A stretch of DNA of 44,967 nt from Chloroflexi bacterium RBG_16_56_11. GTDB lineage: Bacteria; Chloroflexota; Dehalococcoidia; Dehalococcoidales; RBG-16-60-22. Location of the stretch: assembly GCA_001796865.1 (NCBI GenBank), contig MGNQ01000009.1, positions 19,547-64,513 of the forward strand, in the 5' to 3' direction. Below are positions 1 to 8,043 of the stretch, piece after piece (the first letter of the stretch is position 1; the number at the start of each line of letters is the position of its first letter). The position numbers were made by a program, and so were the translations under genes. The notes beneath the pieces are model-generated. The model had not been told where the DNA came from. It did no database searches and saw nothing but the letters and a program-made list of their open reading frames with translations.

Positions 1-3
1 AAC

Positions 4-1140
4 TCACCCCAGTGCCTGCCGCAGATCATCCAGGATGTCCTCGGTATTTTCGAGGCCGACTGAGAGACGGACCAGCCCATCCGTGATGCAGCACTTCTCG
101 CGGTGCTCTTTAGGCATAGAGGCATGCGTCATTGTCGCCGGATGTGATGCCAGCGAAGTGGGTCCCCCTAGCGACTCTGCCAGGATAAAGAGTGTAATTT
201 TCCTGAGGAAGCTGTAAGCTGCTTCTTGTCCACCCTTCAATTCAAAGCTGACCATCCCGCCGAAGCCCTTCATCTGCCGGCGGGCGATTTCATGACCGGA
301 ATGCGAAGCTAGTCCCGGGTAATACACCTTTTTTACCGCCGGGTTTCTGCTGAGATATTCGGCCACGGCAAAAGCGTTATGTTCATGGTGGTTCATCCTG
401 AGATGCAGTGTTTCGATGCCCCTCAGTACCAGCCAGCAATCGAAAGGAGAAGCGCAGGTGCCCATGGCGTTGAGCAGATATTGTACCCTCTCGGTCAATT
501 CTTTGGTGGTAGTTATCACAGCACCACCGACGACGTCGCAATGGCCGTTGAGGTACTTGGTGGTGGAGTGGACGACGAGGTCTACTCCGAGGTCTATCGG
601 CCGCTGGAAGTAGGGCGTGGCGAAGGTATTATCGATAACGGTCAACAATTTATGTTTCTTGGCCACGTCTACCGTCATCTCGATATCGGTTATATTGAGA
701 AGCGGATTGGAAGGGGTTTCCAGCCAGAGCATCCGGGTGTTCGGCCTTATAGCCTCCTCAATTTTACGCCGGTTATCCAGCCTCAGGAAGGTAGTCTCTA
801 TGCCGAAATGCCGCATCACGTTCTCCAGCAGGCGGTAGGTTCCCCCGTAAACGTCATCGCCGCAGATAACATGGTCACCAGTCTTGAGCAGGTGCAGCAC
901 GGTGGTCTCGGCGGCCATGCCGGTGGCGAAGGCAAAGCCGGCCTTGCCTCCTTCGAGCTGTGCCATGGTATCCTCCAGGATTTTCCGTGTCGGATTGGAT
1001 GTACGTGAGTAATCATACCCTTTTGTCTTACCGATGTCATCGAAGGCAAAAGTCGATGTCATGTAAACAGGGGGGCTGATGGCCCCGTAAGCACGGTCCA
1101 TACGCTCGCCGGCATGGATATTCATTGTCTCACTCCTCAT
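4..1140 (-). CDS. PLP-dependent trans-sulfuration enzyme (cystathionine gamma-synthase/lyase type)
   Basis: A 378-residue Cys/Met metabolism PLP enzyme of normal family length. It would form or cleave cystathionine, linking cysteine, homocysteine and methionine in the cytoplasm. Seen: the YSRTSNPT phosphate-binding segment (residues 44-51), the ETPSNP motif (141-146) and the PLP lysine in HSTTKY (Lys195). The ATG at 1140 is preceded by AAGGAGG at a good distance, so this start is firm. The stop lies 3 bases inside the window edge. It is transcribed away from the sulfite-reductase operon, sharing the control region at 1324-1472. Sequence alone does not separate gamma-synthase, gamma-lyase and O-acetylhomoserine sulfhydrylase; cystathionine gamma-synthase or lyase is the best guess. 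Confidence 0.93.
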   Translation of the reverse strand: MRSETMNIHAGERMDRAYGAISPPVYMTSTFAFDDIGKTKGYDYSRTSNPTRKILEDTMAQLEGGKAGFAFATGMAAETTVLHLLKTGDHVICGDDVYGGTYRLLENVMRHFGIETTFLRLDNRRKIEEAIRPNTRMLWLETPSNPLLNITDIEMTVDVAKKHKLLTVIDNTFATPYFQRPIDLGVDLVVHSTTKYLNGHCDVVGGAVITTTKELTERVQYLLNAMGTCASPFDCWLVLRGIETLHLRMNHHEHNAFAVAEYLSRNPAVKKVYYPGLASHSGHEIARRQMKGFGGMVSFELKGGQEAAYSFLRKITLFILAESLGGPTSLASHPATMTHASMPKEHREKCCITDGLVRLSVGLENTEDILDDLRQALG

Positions 1141-1323
1141 ATTCTTCCTCCTTACTTTCTACGGATAAAGGATTGTTTCGGGTCGTGATCGATATGCCGA
1201 CCAGGTAATTTGATAACGGCGGTCAAGGGGGGACTGTAACAGGATATTCTGTGTCAGATTGAGATTTTAAACATCCCGGATAGCATCCGTTAGACACGAA
1301 CCCAGATGCATTGCAGAAATAAA

Positions 1324-1472
1324 GTTGACTAATTTGATAAACTAAGTATACTATTCTCTAAAAAACCTGTCAAGCAATACCGATAAAAACGTTTAAACTC
1401 AGCCGGGGGCTTGACAGGATGGGAAAAGTATTGTAAATTGGTTAGTATACTAAACTTATCATATTAGTCAAC
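1324..1472. promoter_or_regulatory. Mirror-image promoter/operator module between divergent sulfur genes
   Basis: Two near-identical 28-base elements lie in inverted orientation. The left one reads TTGACT (1325-1330), 16 bases, TATACT (1347-1352) on the plus strand. The right one reads TTGACT (1471-1466), 16 bases, TATACT (1449-1444) on the minus strand. Inside them a second inverted pair, CCTGTCAAG (1366-1374) and CTTGACAGG (1410-1418), supplies TTGACA boxes. On the minus strand TTGACA (1373-1368) sits 17 bases from the palindromic TATACT (1350-1345). On the plus strand TTGACA (1411-1416) sits 17 bases from TAAATT (1434-1439). The palindrome TTAGTATACTAA (1442-1453) lies near the inferred plus start. 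These are good sigma-70 promoters serving the genes at 1140 (leftward) and 1905 (rightward). The symmetry also suggests an operator for a dimeric regulator; which one is unknown. Confidence 0.65.
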
Positions 1473-1514
1473 AATTAGGTTATGAACACATTTTTGACTG
1501 CCCGTAAAACTGTC

Positions 1515-1745
1515 AACCCTGTAAATGAACACGGTAGGCAACTACCACTGTATGTTCCATTTACACTGCAGAACATTTTTCACCCCGGGCGCCATTTCTC
1601 TTTCTCCGGGATACAGACCTTTTCTGGAGGAACTCATCACACCTGCGCCTGTACCAGCGCCGGTTGTGGCGCTGCGGCAGAACACTGAACCTTTTCCCGG
1701 AACCTCGCGAGTCAATCACCCCGCAAATAACACACAACCGGCATT
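1515..1745 (+). ncRNA. Candidate structured 5' leader RNA of the sulfite-reductase operon
   Basis: The stretch between the promoters and the first gene at 1905 is about 450 bases, and I see no convincing gene in it. It contains: an outer stem TGTAAATGAAC (1520-1530) pairing with 1554-1565 with one bulged C; inside it GGTAG/CTACC closed by a GCAA (GNRA) loop (1533-1546); and a 7-bp hairpin CAGCGCC/GGCGCTG (1655-1674) with loop GGTTGT. The loop and its flanks (1659-1668) are perfectly complementary over 10 bases to 1733-1742, giving either a pseudoknot or an alternative fold. I match it to no known riboswitch class. No U-tract terminator was seen in the leader, so if regulatory it might act on translation. 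The fold is by eye only. Confidence 0.35.
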
Positions 1746-1904
1746 TCAGGTTAATCTTACCAGACCGACTTTGCATCAGGCGTATAACCGTAGATATTAT
1801 TTTTCACCCTGTGCAATTTACGTCAGGTTTCATGAAATCTTTTTGCTTTCATAGAATTTAATAATTTTTAAAGGATCACTGGGATAAGGAGGGGAAGAGA
1901 ATAT

Positions 1905-2852
1905 ATGCCAGAGGATGAAAAGAGCCAACCCGGGATGAATTTTGAAGAGCTCAAGAGCGGCGGATTCATCAAGCAGACGCAGGAGAACCTGTTCACCGTA
2001 AGACTCAGGTGCCCCGGAGGCAAGCTGACCTCTCGGCAGTTGAATAAAGCGGCGGAGCTTGCCGAAAAGTATGGCCGCGGGGAGATTCATAACTCCTTTC
2101 GCCAATCTATTGAAATCCCTTACGTTCATTACCGGTATTTTAATGATATTATCGCTGAGCTTAAGCAAATAAACTGGGCGGTAGCTTCCTGCGGTCCGCG
2201 CATTAGGGTCCCCACTGCTTGCGCCGGATGTACCTGGAACCCTAACGGGCTGATGGACACCCAGACCATGTGCCGGGAGATAGATAAGCGGTATTTCGGG
2301 ACTCCCACCACTCATCATAAATTCAAGATATCATTCTCGGGCTGCCCGATAGACTGCGCCCGCTCCCGGGAGATGGACCTGGGTTTCCAGGGTATGGCGG
2401 AGCCGGAGCTGGTATCCGAAATGTGCACCGCCTGCGGGCTTTGCATCTCCAGCTGTGAGGAAAAGGCGCTGACTATGGTCAACGGGCTGCCGGTGAGGGA
2501 TTACAGCAAGTGCATCTATTGCGGGGACTGCGTCAAGGTGTGTCCGGTAAACGCTATGATCGAGATGAGAAAGGGATGGCTGGCACGCGTCGGGGGGAAA
2601 CATGGCCGGCACCCCCTGTATGCTTATGAGATAGCGCAGTTCGTCTCGGATGAACAGTGTTACCCCCTTCTTGAAAAGACGATGGATTGGTATAAAAGCA
2701 ATGCTACCGGAAGAGAAAGAATCGGGGCAACCGTGAGTCGTATCGGCCTGGCCAAATTTCTGGATGAAGTAGTAAAACCCCTGGGTTTGGAGGTTATCGA
2801 GACGCCAGAAGAAAGAAAAAAGTACCGGACGGGAGGCAACCTGTATATGTAG
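1905..2852 (+). CDS. Siroheme [4Fe-4S] sulfite reductase with two ferredoxin clusters
   Basis: A 315-residue protein likely reducing sulfite to sulfide with ferredoxin-type electrons. The N-terminal part (about 25-95) resembles the nitrite/sulfite reductase half domain, including FRQSIEIP (65-72). The siroheme/[4Fe-4S] part has Cys106, Cys109 and SGCPIDC (Cys147, Cys151). Two [4Fe-4S] ferredoxin motifs follow: Cys174/177/180/184 and Cys203/206/209/213. This is the short, single-repeat architecture seen in AsrC/Fsr-like and small assimilatory enzymes, not the ~570-residue CysI type. It is first in a run with cysH, cysteine synthase and siroheme genes, so an assimilatory role is inferred. A GGAGGGG lies upstream of the ATG with a rather long spacer. 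A role in nitrite reduction is less likely in this context. Confidence 0.85.
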   Translation: MPEDEKSQPGMNFEELKSGGFIKQTQENLFTVRLRCPGGKLTSRQLNKAAELAEKYGRGEIHNSFRQSIEIPYVHYRYFNDIIAELKQINWAVASCGPRIRVPTACAGCTWNPNGLMDTQTMCREIDKRYFGTPTTHHKFKISFSGCPIDCARSREMDLGFQGMAEPELVSEMCTACGLCISSCEEKALTMVNGLPVRDYSKCIYCGDCVKVCPVNAMIEMRKGWLARVGGKHGRHPLYAYEIAQFVSDEQCYPLLEKTMDWYKSNATGRERIGATVSRIGLAKFLDEVVKPLGLEVIETPEERKKYRTGGNLYM

Positions 2853-2905
2853 TATTCCCATATCTATCGAGCACGAACAAGAATTAATTGGAGGAAAGCG
2901 CAACA

Positions 2906-3646
2906 ATGGAAGAAAAAGTTCAACATGCGAAAGAACTAATAAGAGAATCGATAGTTAAATATCGCCGGATTGCGGTAGCCTGCTCTTTCGGCAAGGACAG
3001 CATGGTAACGGTGCATATTGCCAGGGAAGTTGACCCGGACATCAAGGTGTTTTCGGTGATGACCCAGTACAAGCCGAAGGAGACGTTTGAATATCTCCAA
3101 TTGATGAACAGGCGGATGAACCTGAATACCACGGTATATATTGTGGCGGACAGCGTTCCTGAGATACTCCGCGATAATAACATCGAAGTGATATTGCTAC
3201 CTTCGGCGGAGTTTAATCAGGCTGCGACCAGAGTCAACTCCGAAAAAGCTAGGGCCATTTACGAGACTGACCCTGATGAATGCTGCCGCCTGCTCAAGGT
3301 TGACCCCACCAAAGTAGCGGTAAAAGACCTCGATGCCTGGATAACGGGCTTAAGGAACACCGAGGGCAGAACCAGGGTAGATTACCAGGAGGTCGAGCAT
3401 AAGGGCGGCCTTGTTAAAATCAATCCGATTTTAACTTTTACGGAGACCGATATCTGGAAATACATGGCCACCCGGGGCATCGAACCCCATCCCTGGTACC
3501 GCATGGATTACCGCTCCATCGGCTGCGCCCCTTGCTCGAATCCCGGCGGCGTACTGGAGCGGGACGGCCGGTGGAAGGACACCAGCAAGTGTGGCGGCGA
3601 GTGCGGCATACATACACAAACACTCAAATTAGCCGTGAAGCGATAG
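2906..3646 (+). CDS. cysH: Adenylylsulfate (APS/PAPS) reductase, CysH type
   Basis: 246 residues. It reduces activated sulfate to sulfite, feeding the upstream sulfite reductase. Seen: PP-loop SFGKDS (residues 27-32), Cys126-Cys127, CAPC (207-210) and the C-terminal ECGIH with catalytic Cys233. The CC...CxxC set binds a [4Fe-4S] cluster and marks the APS-using class of the family; substrate choice is inferred from that. I chose the ATG at 2906 because GGAGG stands 11 bases upstream; an in-frame TTG at 2888 precedes this ribosome site. The gap to the preceding gene is 53 bases and to the next 9. No ATP sulfurylase is in the window, so sulfate activation must be encoded elsewhere. Confidence 0.92.
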   Translation: MEEKVQHAKELIRESIVKYRRIAVACSFGKDSMVTVHIAREVDPDIKVFSVMTQYKPKETFEYLQLMNRRMNLNTTVYIVADSVPEILRDNNIEVILLPSAEFNQAATRVNSEKARAIYETDPDECCRLLKVDPTKVAVKDLDAWITGLRNTEGRTRVDYQEVEHKGGLVKINPILTFTETDIWKYMATRGIEPHPWYRMDYRSIGCAPCSNPGGVLERDGRWKDTSKCGGECGIHTQTLKLAVKR

Positions 3647-3655
3647 AGGATAAAC

Positions 3656-4843
3656 ATGGAAAGTCAGGGATTCAATCACCATCTAAGGGTATATTCGGAT
3701 ATAACCCAGTTGATTGGCAGCCTGGATAACCCCACGCCTTTGGTCAGGCTGAACAGGATCAACGGAAATAAGGATTTCTCTATTTACCTTAAGCTGGAGA
3801 GGTATAATCCCTTCGGCTCGGTCAAGGACAGGATCGCCCTTGCCATGATCAAGCGGCTGGATATCGGCCATAAAACACTCGTCGAGCCCTCTTCAGGGAA
3901 TACGGGGATTGCCCTTACTTGTGTTGCCAACTCCCTGGGGATACCGATAGAAATAGCGGTGCCGGAAGGTATCCCCGAGGAAAAGAAAGTCCTGCTAAGG
4001 TTTTTAGGAGCCAAGCTTATGGAAGCCAGTGATTCGTTGTGTCCCGTGTTCCCGAGTGAAGGAGCGAGGGGGCTGGTTAATGCCCTGGTAAATAGCCCGG
4101 CCACCCGCGATAGCTACATCAGCCCTAACCAGTACGAGAACGAGCTAAATGTCCAGGCCCATTATGAGACGACGGGGCCGGAAATCTGGAAGCAGACCGG
4201 GGGAAAAATCGACTATTTCTTTGCCGGATTCGGCACCTGCGGCACGATAACGGGTGTCGGACGCTACCTCAAAGAACAAAACCCAGCGGTAAAAATAGTG
4301 GCCGTGGAGCCTTCTTCAAAAAACCACCGGCTGCCGGGGATGAAGAGGATAACCGGGCTGGCAGAAGAATATGTACCCAAAATCCTTGACAGGTCAATAA
4401 TCGATGACATAGTCGAGGTGGATGATGAGCAAGCCTATAAAACGGCGCTGGAGTTGGCCCGGAAAGACGGCATCCCCGTCGGGCCGACCACCGGGGCGAT
4501 TGTTACCGCCGCCCTGCGATACGCCGGGTTAAACAAAGGTCTGGCGGTGGCCATTTCACCCGATGATGCCTTTAAATACGCCAGCTTTTACGCCGGGGTG
4601 CTGAAGGGAGAGGAAGAAAATGGCCGTCGCCGTGAATATGATCTGAGCGACCTTGTCTGCCCGCTATCCAAGATGCGAGCAACGGAACTGATTGACGGGC
4701 TGCGACAGGGAGAAACGGCAGCTATTATCCTCGGTGATGTCGATTCGCTGAAAAACGTGTCCAAAGAGTTGAAGACCAGGGGCGTCAAGCTGAGCTTTGA
4801 GCAGGAAGGTGAAAGCCGGTTCAAATTGACCGTCACAAGATAG
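3656..4843 (+). CDS. Cysteine synthase-like PLP enzyme fused to a TusA-like domain
   Basis: 395 residues. Residues 1 to about 315 are a fold-type II PLP enzyme of the O-acetylserine sulfhydrylase/cystathionine beta-synthase group. Seen: PLP lysine in NPFGSVKDR (Lys57), SGNTG (80-84), and a late glycine-rich GPTTGAI loop. It should combine sulfide with an activated serine to make cysteine. Residues about 329-395 look like a TusA/SirA sulfur-carrier domain: DLSDLVCP with Cys335, a following helix, then the usual beta-alpha-beta pattern ending SRFKLTV. TusA normally has CPxP; here it is CPLS. The fusion suggests sulfur is handed over as a persulfide, or regulated, within one chain; this is inference. 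Ordinary CysK/CysM are about 300-320 residues and lack the domain. Confidence 0.88.
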   Translation: MESQGFNHHLRVYSDITQLIGSLDNPTPLVRLNRINGNKDFSIYLKLERYNPFGSVKDRIALAMIKRLDIGHKTLVEPSSGNTGIALTCVANSLGIPIEIAVPEGIPEEKKVLLRFLGAKLMEASDSLCPVFPSEGARGLVNALVNSPATRDSYISPNQYENELNVQAHYETTGPEIWKQTGGKIDYFFAGFGTCGTITGVGRYLKEQNPAVKIVAVEPSSKNHRLPGMKRITGLAEEYVPKILDRSIIDDIVEVDDEQAYKTALELARKDGIPVGPTTGAIVTAALRYAGLNKGLAVAISPDDAFKYASFYAGVLKGEEENGRRREYDLSDLVCPLSKMRATELIDGLRQGETAAIILGDVDSLKNVSKELKTRGVKLSFEQEGESRFKLTVTR

Positions 4844-4890
4844 ATGGAATGCCTCTCCTGAATTATGTGACACCCGGTGGAGTAATACAA

Positions 4891-5160
4891 ATGAAAAATA
4901 AAAACATTGAATGTGCCTATATCGGAGAAATGAAAAGACGTTCGTGGTTGAAATCTATTACCTGGCGGATTATCGGGATTGTTATTCTGGGTTTGATTTC
5001 CTGGCTGATCACTCATGACTGGGAACAGACATCCGTAATAACGATTTCCTTCCATGCTGTTCGTCTTGTCCTCTACTATTTTCATGAGAGATGGTGGGAC
5101 AACCGCGAGTGGGGCCGGATAAAAGTCACGGGACAACTGGAGAAAGGAGAAGGCATCTAG
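4891..5160 (+). CDS. DUF2061 small membrane protein
   Basis: 89 residues, recognised as DUF2061 by its RSWLKSITWRIIG start and the YYFHERWWD segment. It has two predicted hydrophobic stretches (about residues 23-42 and 48-65) and would sit in the inner membrane. Function is unknown; members often neighbour or are fused to sulfate-assimilation genes, which fits its place after cysteine synthase. I chose the ATG at 4891, which has GGTGGAG 8 bases upstream. An in-frame ATG at 4849 would add 14 residues but has no ribosome site. Gaps are 47 bases upstream and 54 to the next gene. Confidence 0.8.
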   Translation: MKNKNIECAYIGEMKRRSWLKSITWRIIGIVILGLISWLITHDWEQTSVITISFHAVRLVLYYFHERWWDNREWGRIKVTGQLEKGEGI

Positions 5161-5214
5161 CCTCGGAATGTGCCGGCGGGTCAGGAAGGGTCGCCGACTC
5201 ATGAAAGCAAAAGA

Positions 5215-5865
5215 ATGAGCTACTACCCGGTGTTTTTAAATATCAAAGGGAAAAAATGCGTCGTCTTCGGTGGTGGAGAGGTCGCTCTGCACAAGGTGAC
5301 ATCTCTTCTGGATAACGGAGCGCGTGTAAAAATAGTAAGTCCGGTAATTTGCAGCGATTTATCGCGCCTGGCAGAAACCGGGGCAGTCCAGGAGGTTAAA
5401 CGGGAATACCGAGACGGAGACCTGCGAGGCGTTTTTCTGGCCATCGCGGCGACCGATAACTGGAAAACTAATCTCGAGATTACAGTTGAAGCCCGCCGGA
5501 GAGGCTGCCTGGTCAATACCGTTGATGACGCCGACCATTCCGATTTTATCTTGCCTTCTTGCCTGCGCCGGGGAGATATTACCATTGCCGTTTCCACGTC
5601 GGGCAAGAGCCCGGCGCTGGCCCGTAAGCTCCGCCATAAACTCGAAAAAGAAATTGGTAATGAATATGCCTCTCTGATTGGTCTGGTTGCCGCAGTGCGG
5701 GAGGAAATGAAAAAGCAAGGGATAAAGATAAACAGAAATACCTGGCAGGAAGCCCTCGACATCGAGTGGCTGCTAACGCTTTTAAAAAGCGGCGATACGC
5801 TAGGGGCAAAAGCAGCAATTATGGGAAAACTATTGGCGATACAGGATTACTCAAATGTATCTTAA
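5215..5865 (+). CDS. Precorrin-2 dehydrogenase / sirohydrochlorin ferrochelatase (Met8/CysG N-domain type)
   Basis: About 216 residues. It oxidises precorrin-2 to sirohydrochlorin with NAD and probably inserts iron, making siroheme for the sulfite reductase at 1905. Seen: a Rossmann start CVVFGGGEVALHK, the conserved NTVDDADHSDFILPS segment with a catalytic Asp, and STSGKSPALARKLR. The C-terminal part is the short helical domain of Met8-type proteins; no methyltransferase domain is fused (that is at 8040). The start is uncertain. ATG 5215 matches the usual MSYYPVFL beginning but has no clear ribosome site. It overlaps the stop of a five-codon reading frame (5201-5218, MKAKE), which could couple translation. 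An in-frame GTG at 5170 is an alternative. It overlaps hemA by 11 bases. Confidence 0.88.
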   Translation: MSYYPVFLNIKGKKCVVFGGGEVALHKVTSLLDNGARVKIVSPVICSDLSRLAETGAVQEVKREYRDGDLRGVFLAIAATDNWKTNLEITVEARRRGCLVNTVDDADHSDFILPSCLRRGDITIAVSTSGKSPALARKLRHKLEKEIGNEYASLIGLVAAVREEMKKQGIKINRNTWQEALDIEWLLTLLKSGDTLGAKAAIMGKLLAIQDYSNVS

Positions 5866-7120
5866 TCTGGTAGGTATCAATCACCACATAACTCCCGTCA
5901 ATATCCGGGAACGGGCCGCGGTGAGAAGAAGCAGGGTTCAGGACGCCCTCGAAGCGCTAAAAAAAACGGCAGCTCACTGTGTCATCCTGTCCACGTGCAA
6001 CCGTACCGAGATTTACACAGTGGAAAACCATAATCAAGAAAAAGAAAGGGCCGGACTCTTTTTCTTGAAAAAATATTTACACGTTCCTGAATCTATCCTG
6101 TCAGAATATGCTTATTTCTGCAGCGGCGCCGCCGCCGCAGAGCACCTTTTCGGCGTGGCCGGTGGTCTTGATTCCATGATAGTAGGAGAATGCGAAGTCC
6201 TCGGGCAGGTCAAACGGGCATTGGCTTCCGCGGAAGAAGCCGGAACGGCCAACCTCCCACTGCGTCGCTTGTTTCAGGCTTCGATCAGGACAGGGCGTCG
6301 AATCCGCAAAGAAACCGAAATCAGCCGGAACCACCTTTCCGTCAGCTCTATAGCCGTAGAACTGGCCGTGCAATCCCTGGGCGACCTTGCGCGATGCCGG
6401 ATATTAATTATCGGGGCCGGCGAAGCTGGTAAAGGGGCGGTTCTCGCCGCCAGGGAAAAAAACGCGGGTGACATTCTTGTCGCCAGCCGAACCCTGGAAA
6501 GGGCTTCGGCCTTGGCCCGGGTTTTACGAGGTACCGCCATTAAATTCGACGATATACCGGCAATACTGGGTTCCTGTGACCTTGTTGTTGCCTGTGCCGA
6601 CGCCGGCGGAACCATCATCAACTCACATCAGGTCGCCCAGGCGTTGCAGAAGCGTAATGGTTCACCACAGGTAATAATCGATATCGCTGTACCCCGGAAC
6701 GTGGACCCTGACGCTGGTCTGATAGATAACGTATCCCTTTATAACATCGATGACTTGAATCTAATTTCGGAAAAGAACCACCAGCTGCGCAAGCGTGAGT
6801 TAATAAAGGCCAGACGGATTATCAGGGAGGAGAGAGAAAGGTTCCTGTCCTGGTGGCGGAGTTTTTCGGTTAGCCCGGTTATCTTTGCCCTCATGGAAAA
6901 GGCCAACCGTATCCGGGATGCTTATTTCGATAAAACGTTAAAAAAGCTGCCGACGCTCTCCGATGAAGAAAGGCATAGCCTGGAAAAGATGACCGAAGTC
7001 ATCGTGACTAGATTGCTTCAGGACACCGTCGACATGCTAAAAGAGAATTCCAACCGTGACGGGCAATATTCTCGCCTGGTCAGCCAGCTTTTCCGCCTGG
7101 ATTGCGAGGTGTCGCAATAA
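5855..7120 (+). CDS. hemA: Glutamyl-tRNA reductase
   Basis: 421 residues, normal length. It reduces Glu-tRNA to glutamate-1-semialdehyde with NADPH, the first step of the C5 route to tetrapyrroles. Seen: LVGINHHITPVNIRE at the N-terminus, catalytic Cys48 in STCNRTEIY, a GEXXVLGQVK-like segment (GECEVLGQVKRAL), the NADPH-binding GAGEAGKGA, and the C-terminal helical dimerisation domain. It starts inside the end of the precorrin-2 dehydrogenase gene and runs 19 bases into hemC, a tight operon. It works with HemL at 10545. Confidence 0.96.
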   Translation: MYLNLVGINHHITPVNIRERAAVRRSRVQDALEALKKTAAHCVILSTCNRTEIYTVENHNQEKERAGLFFLKKYLHVPESILSEYAYFCSGAAAAEHLFGVAGGLDSMIVGECEVLGQVKRALASAEEAGTANLPLRRLFQASIRTGRRIRKETEISRNHLSVSSIAVELAVQSLGDLARCRILIIGAGEAGKGAVLAAREKNAGDILVASRTLERASALARVLRGTAIKFDDIPAILGSCDLVVACADAGGTIINSHQVAQALQKRNGSPQVIIDIAVPRNVDPDAGLIDNVSLYNIDDLNLISEKNHQLRKRELIKARRIIREERERFLSWWRSFSVSPVIFALMEKANRIRDAYFDKTLKKLPTLSDEERHSLEKMTEVIVTRLLQDTVDMLKENSNRDGQYSRLVSQLFRLDCEVSQ

Positions 7121-8043
7121 TCCCGAGGAAAATCGTGGTAGGTTCCAGGACCAGCCGGCTGGCTTTAATCCAGACGGAATTGGTTGTCGCGGAGATGAAA
7201 AGGGTGTCTCCGGGCACTGTATTTACCGTAGAGAAAATCGTTACCCACGGCGACCGTGACCGGCAGATCCCGCTCGACCGTGAAGAAGCGGCCGGTATCT
7301 TTATCAAGGAGCTTGAAGAAGCCTTGCTGGAGAAAAAGATTGATATCGCCATACACAGTCTTAAAGATGTACCGGAGAGAATTACGGCCGGACTGTGCCT
7401 TGCGGCGACGACGGAGAGGCTTGAACCCGGGGATGTGCTGGTAACCCGGGGGCTATCGCTGGCGCAACTACCTCCGGGCTCGCGCATCGGCACCGATAGT
7501 CTACGGCGTTCTATACAGCTACTCCGTCAGCGAAAAGACCTGGAGGTACATAGCCTCCGCGGCAACGTCGATACCCGCGTGGGCAAAGTGGTCCAAGGTG
7601 AGTTGGACGGCATCATCCTGGCTGCCGCTGGACTCATACGTCTCGGCCTTCAAGACAGGATTTCACAGTACCTGCCAATCGACGATTTTCTACCGGCCCC
7701 CGGCCAGGGCGCGCTCGCAATAGAAATAAGGCAGGACGATTGCCAGGTGTATCAGTTGGTTTCCCAGGTTAACCACCTGCCCACCTGGCAGAGCGTCACT
7801 GCTGAACGTGCCTTACTCACCGCTTTGGGGGTTGACTGCGATGTTCCCATCGCAGCCCTGGGCCGGGTAACAGATGGCTGGTTGACACTCACCGGCATGG
7901 TAGCGAGCCGGGACGGCAATGTCCTGCTACAACGTAAGGCGGAAGGGGATGCCCGGGAAGCGGGAAGGGTCGGCGAGCGGCTGGCGCGGATGATGTTGGA
8001 ATCAGGCGCGTCGGAATTAATTGCCGGGTTGAGACGCAAATGA
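7102..8043 (+). CDS. hemC: Hydroxymethylbilane synthase (porphobilinogen deaminase)
   Basis: 313 residues. It joins four porphobilinogens into hydroxymethylbilane. Seen: GSRTSRLALIQ near the N-terminus, HSLKDVP (85-91), the LRGNVDTR segment, and Cys246 in LGVDCDVPIAALG, which carries the dipyrromethane cofactor. The start is uncertain. TTG 7102 gives a protein beginning a few residues before the conserved RKIVVGSR segment but has no strong ribosome site; the next in-frame candidate, GTG 7135, would trim this strand. It overlaps hemA by 19 bases and the next gene by 4 (ATGA), implying translational coupling. Confidence 0.94.
   Translation: MRGVAIIPRKIVVGSRTSRLALIQTELVVAEMKRVSPGTVFTVEKIVTHGDRDRQIPLDREEAAGIFIKELEEALLEKKIDIAIHSLKDVPERITAGLCLAATTERLEPGDVLVTRGLSLAQLPPGSRIGTDSLRRSIQLLRQRKDLEVHSLRGNVDTRVGKVVQGELDGIILAAAGLIRLGLQDRISQYLPIDDFLPAPGQGALAIEIRQDDCQVYQLVSQVNHLPTWQSVTAERALLTALGVDCDVPIAALGRVTDGWLTLTGMVASRDGNVLLQRKAEGDAREAGRVGERLARMMLESGASELIAGLRRK

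Noticed and set aside
1482..1861. Overlapping small frames in the leader before the sulfite reductase
   Set aside because: No ribosome site, no recognisable family and several frames open at once; the structured-RNA reading fits better.
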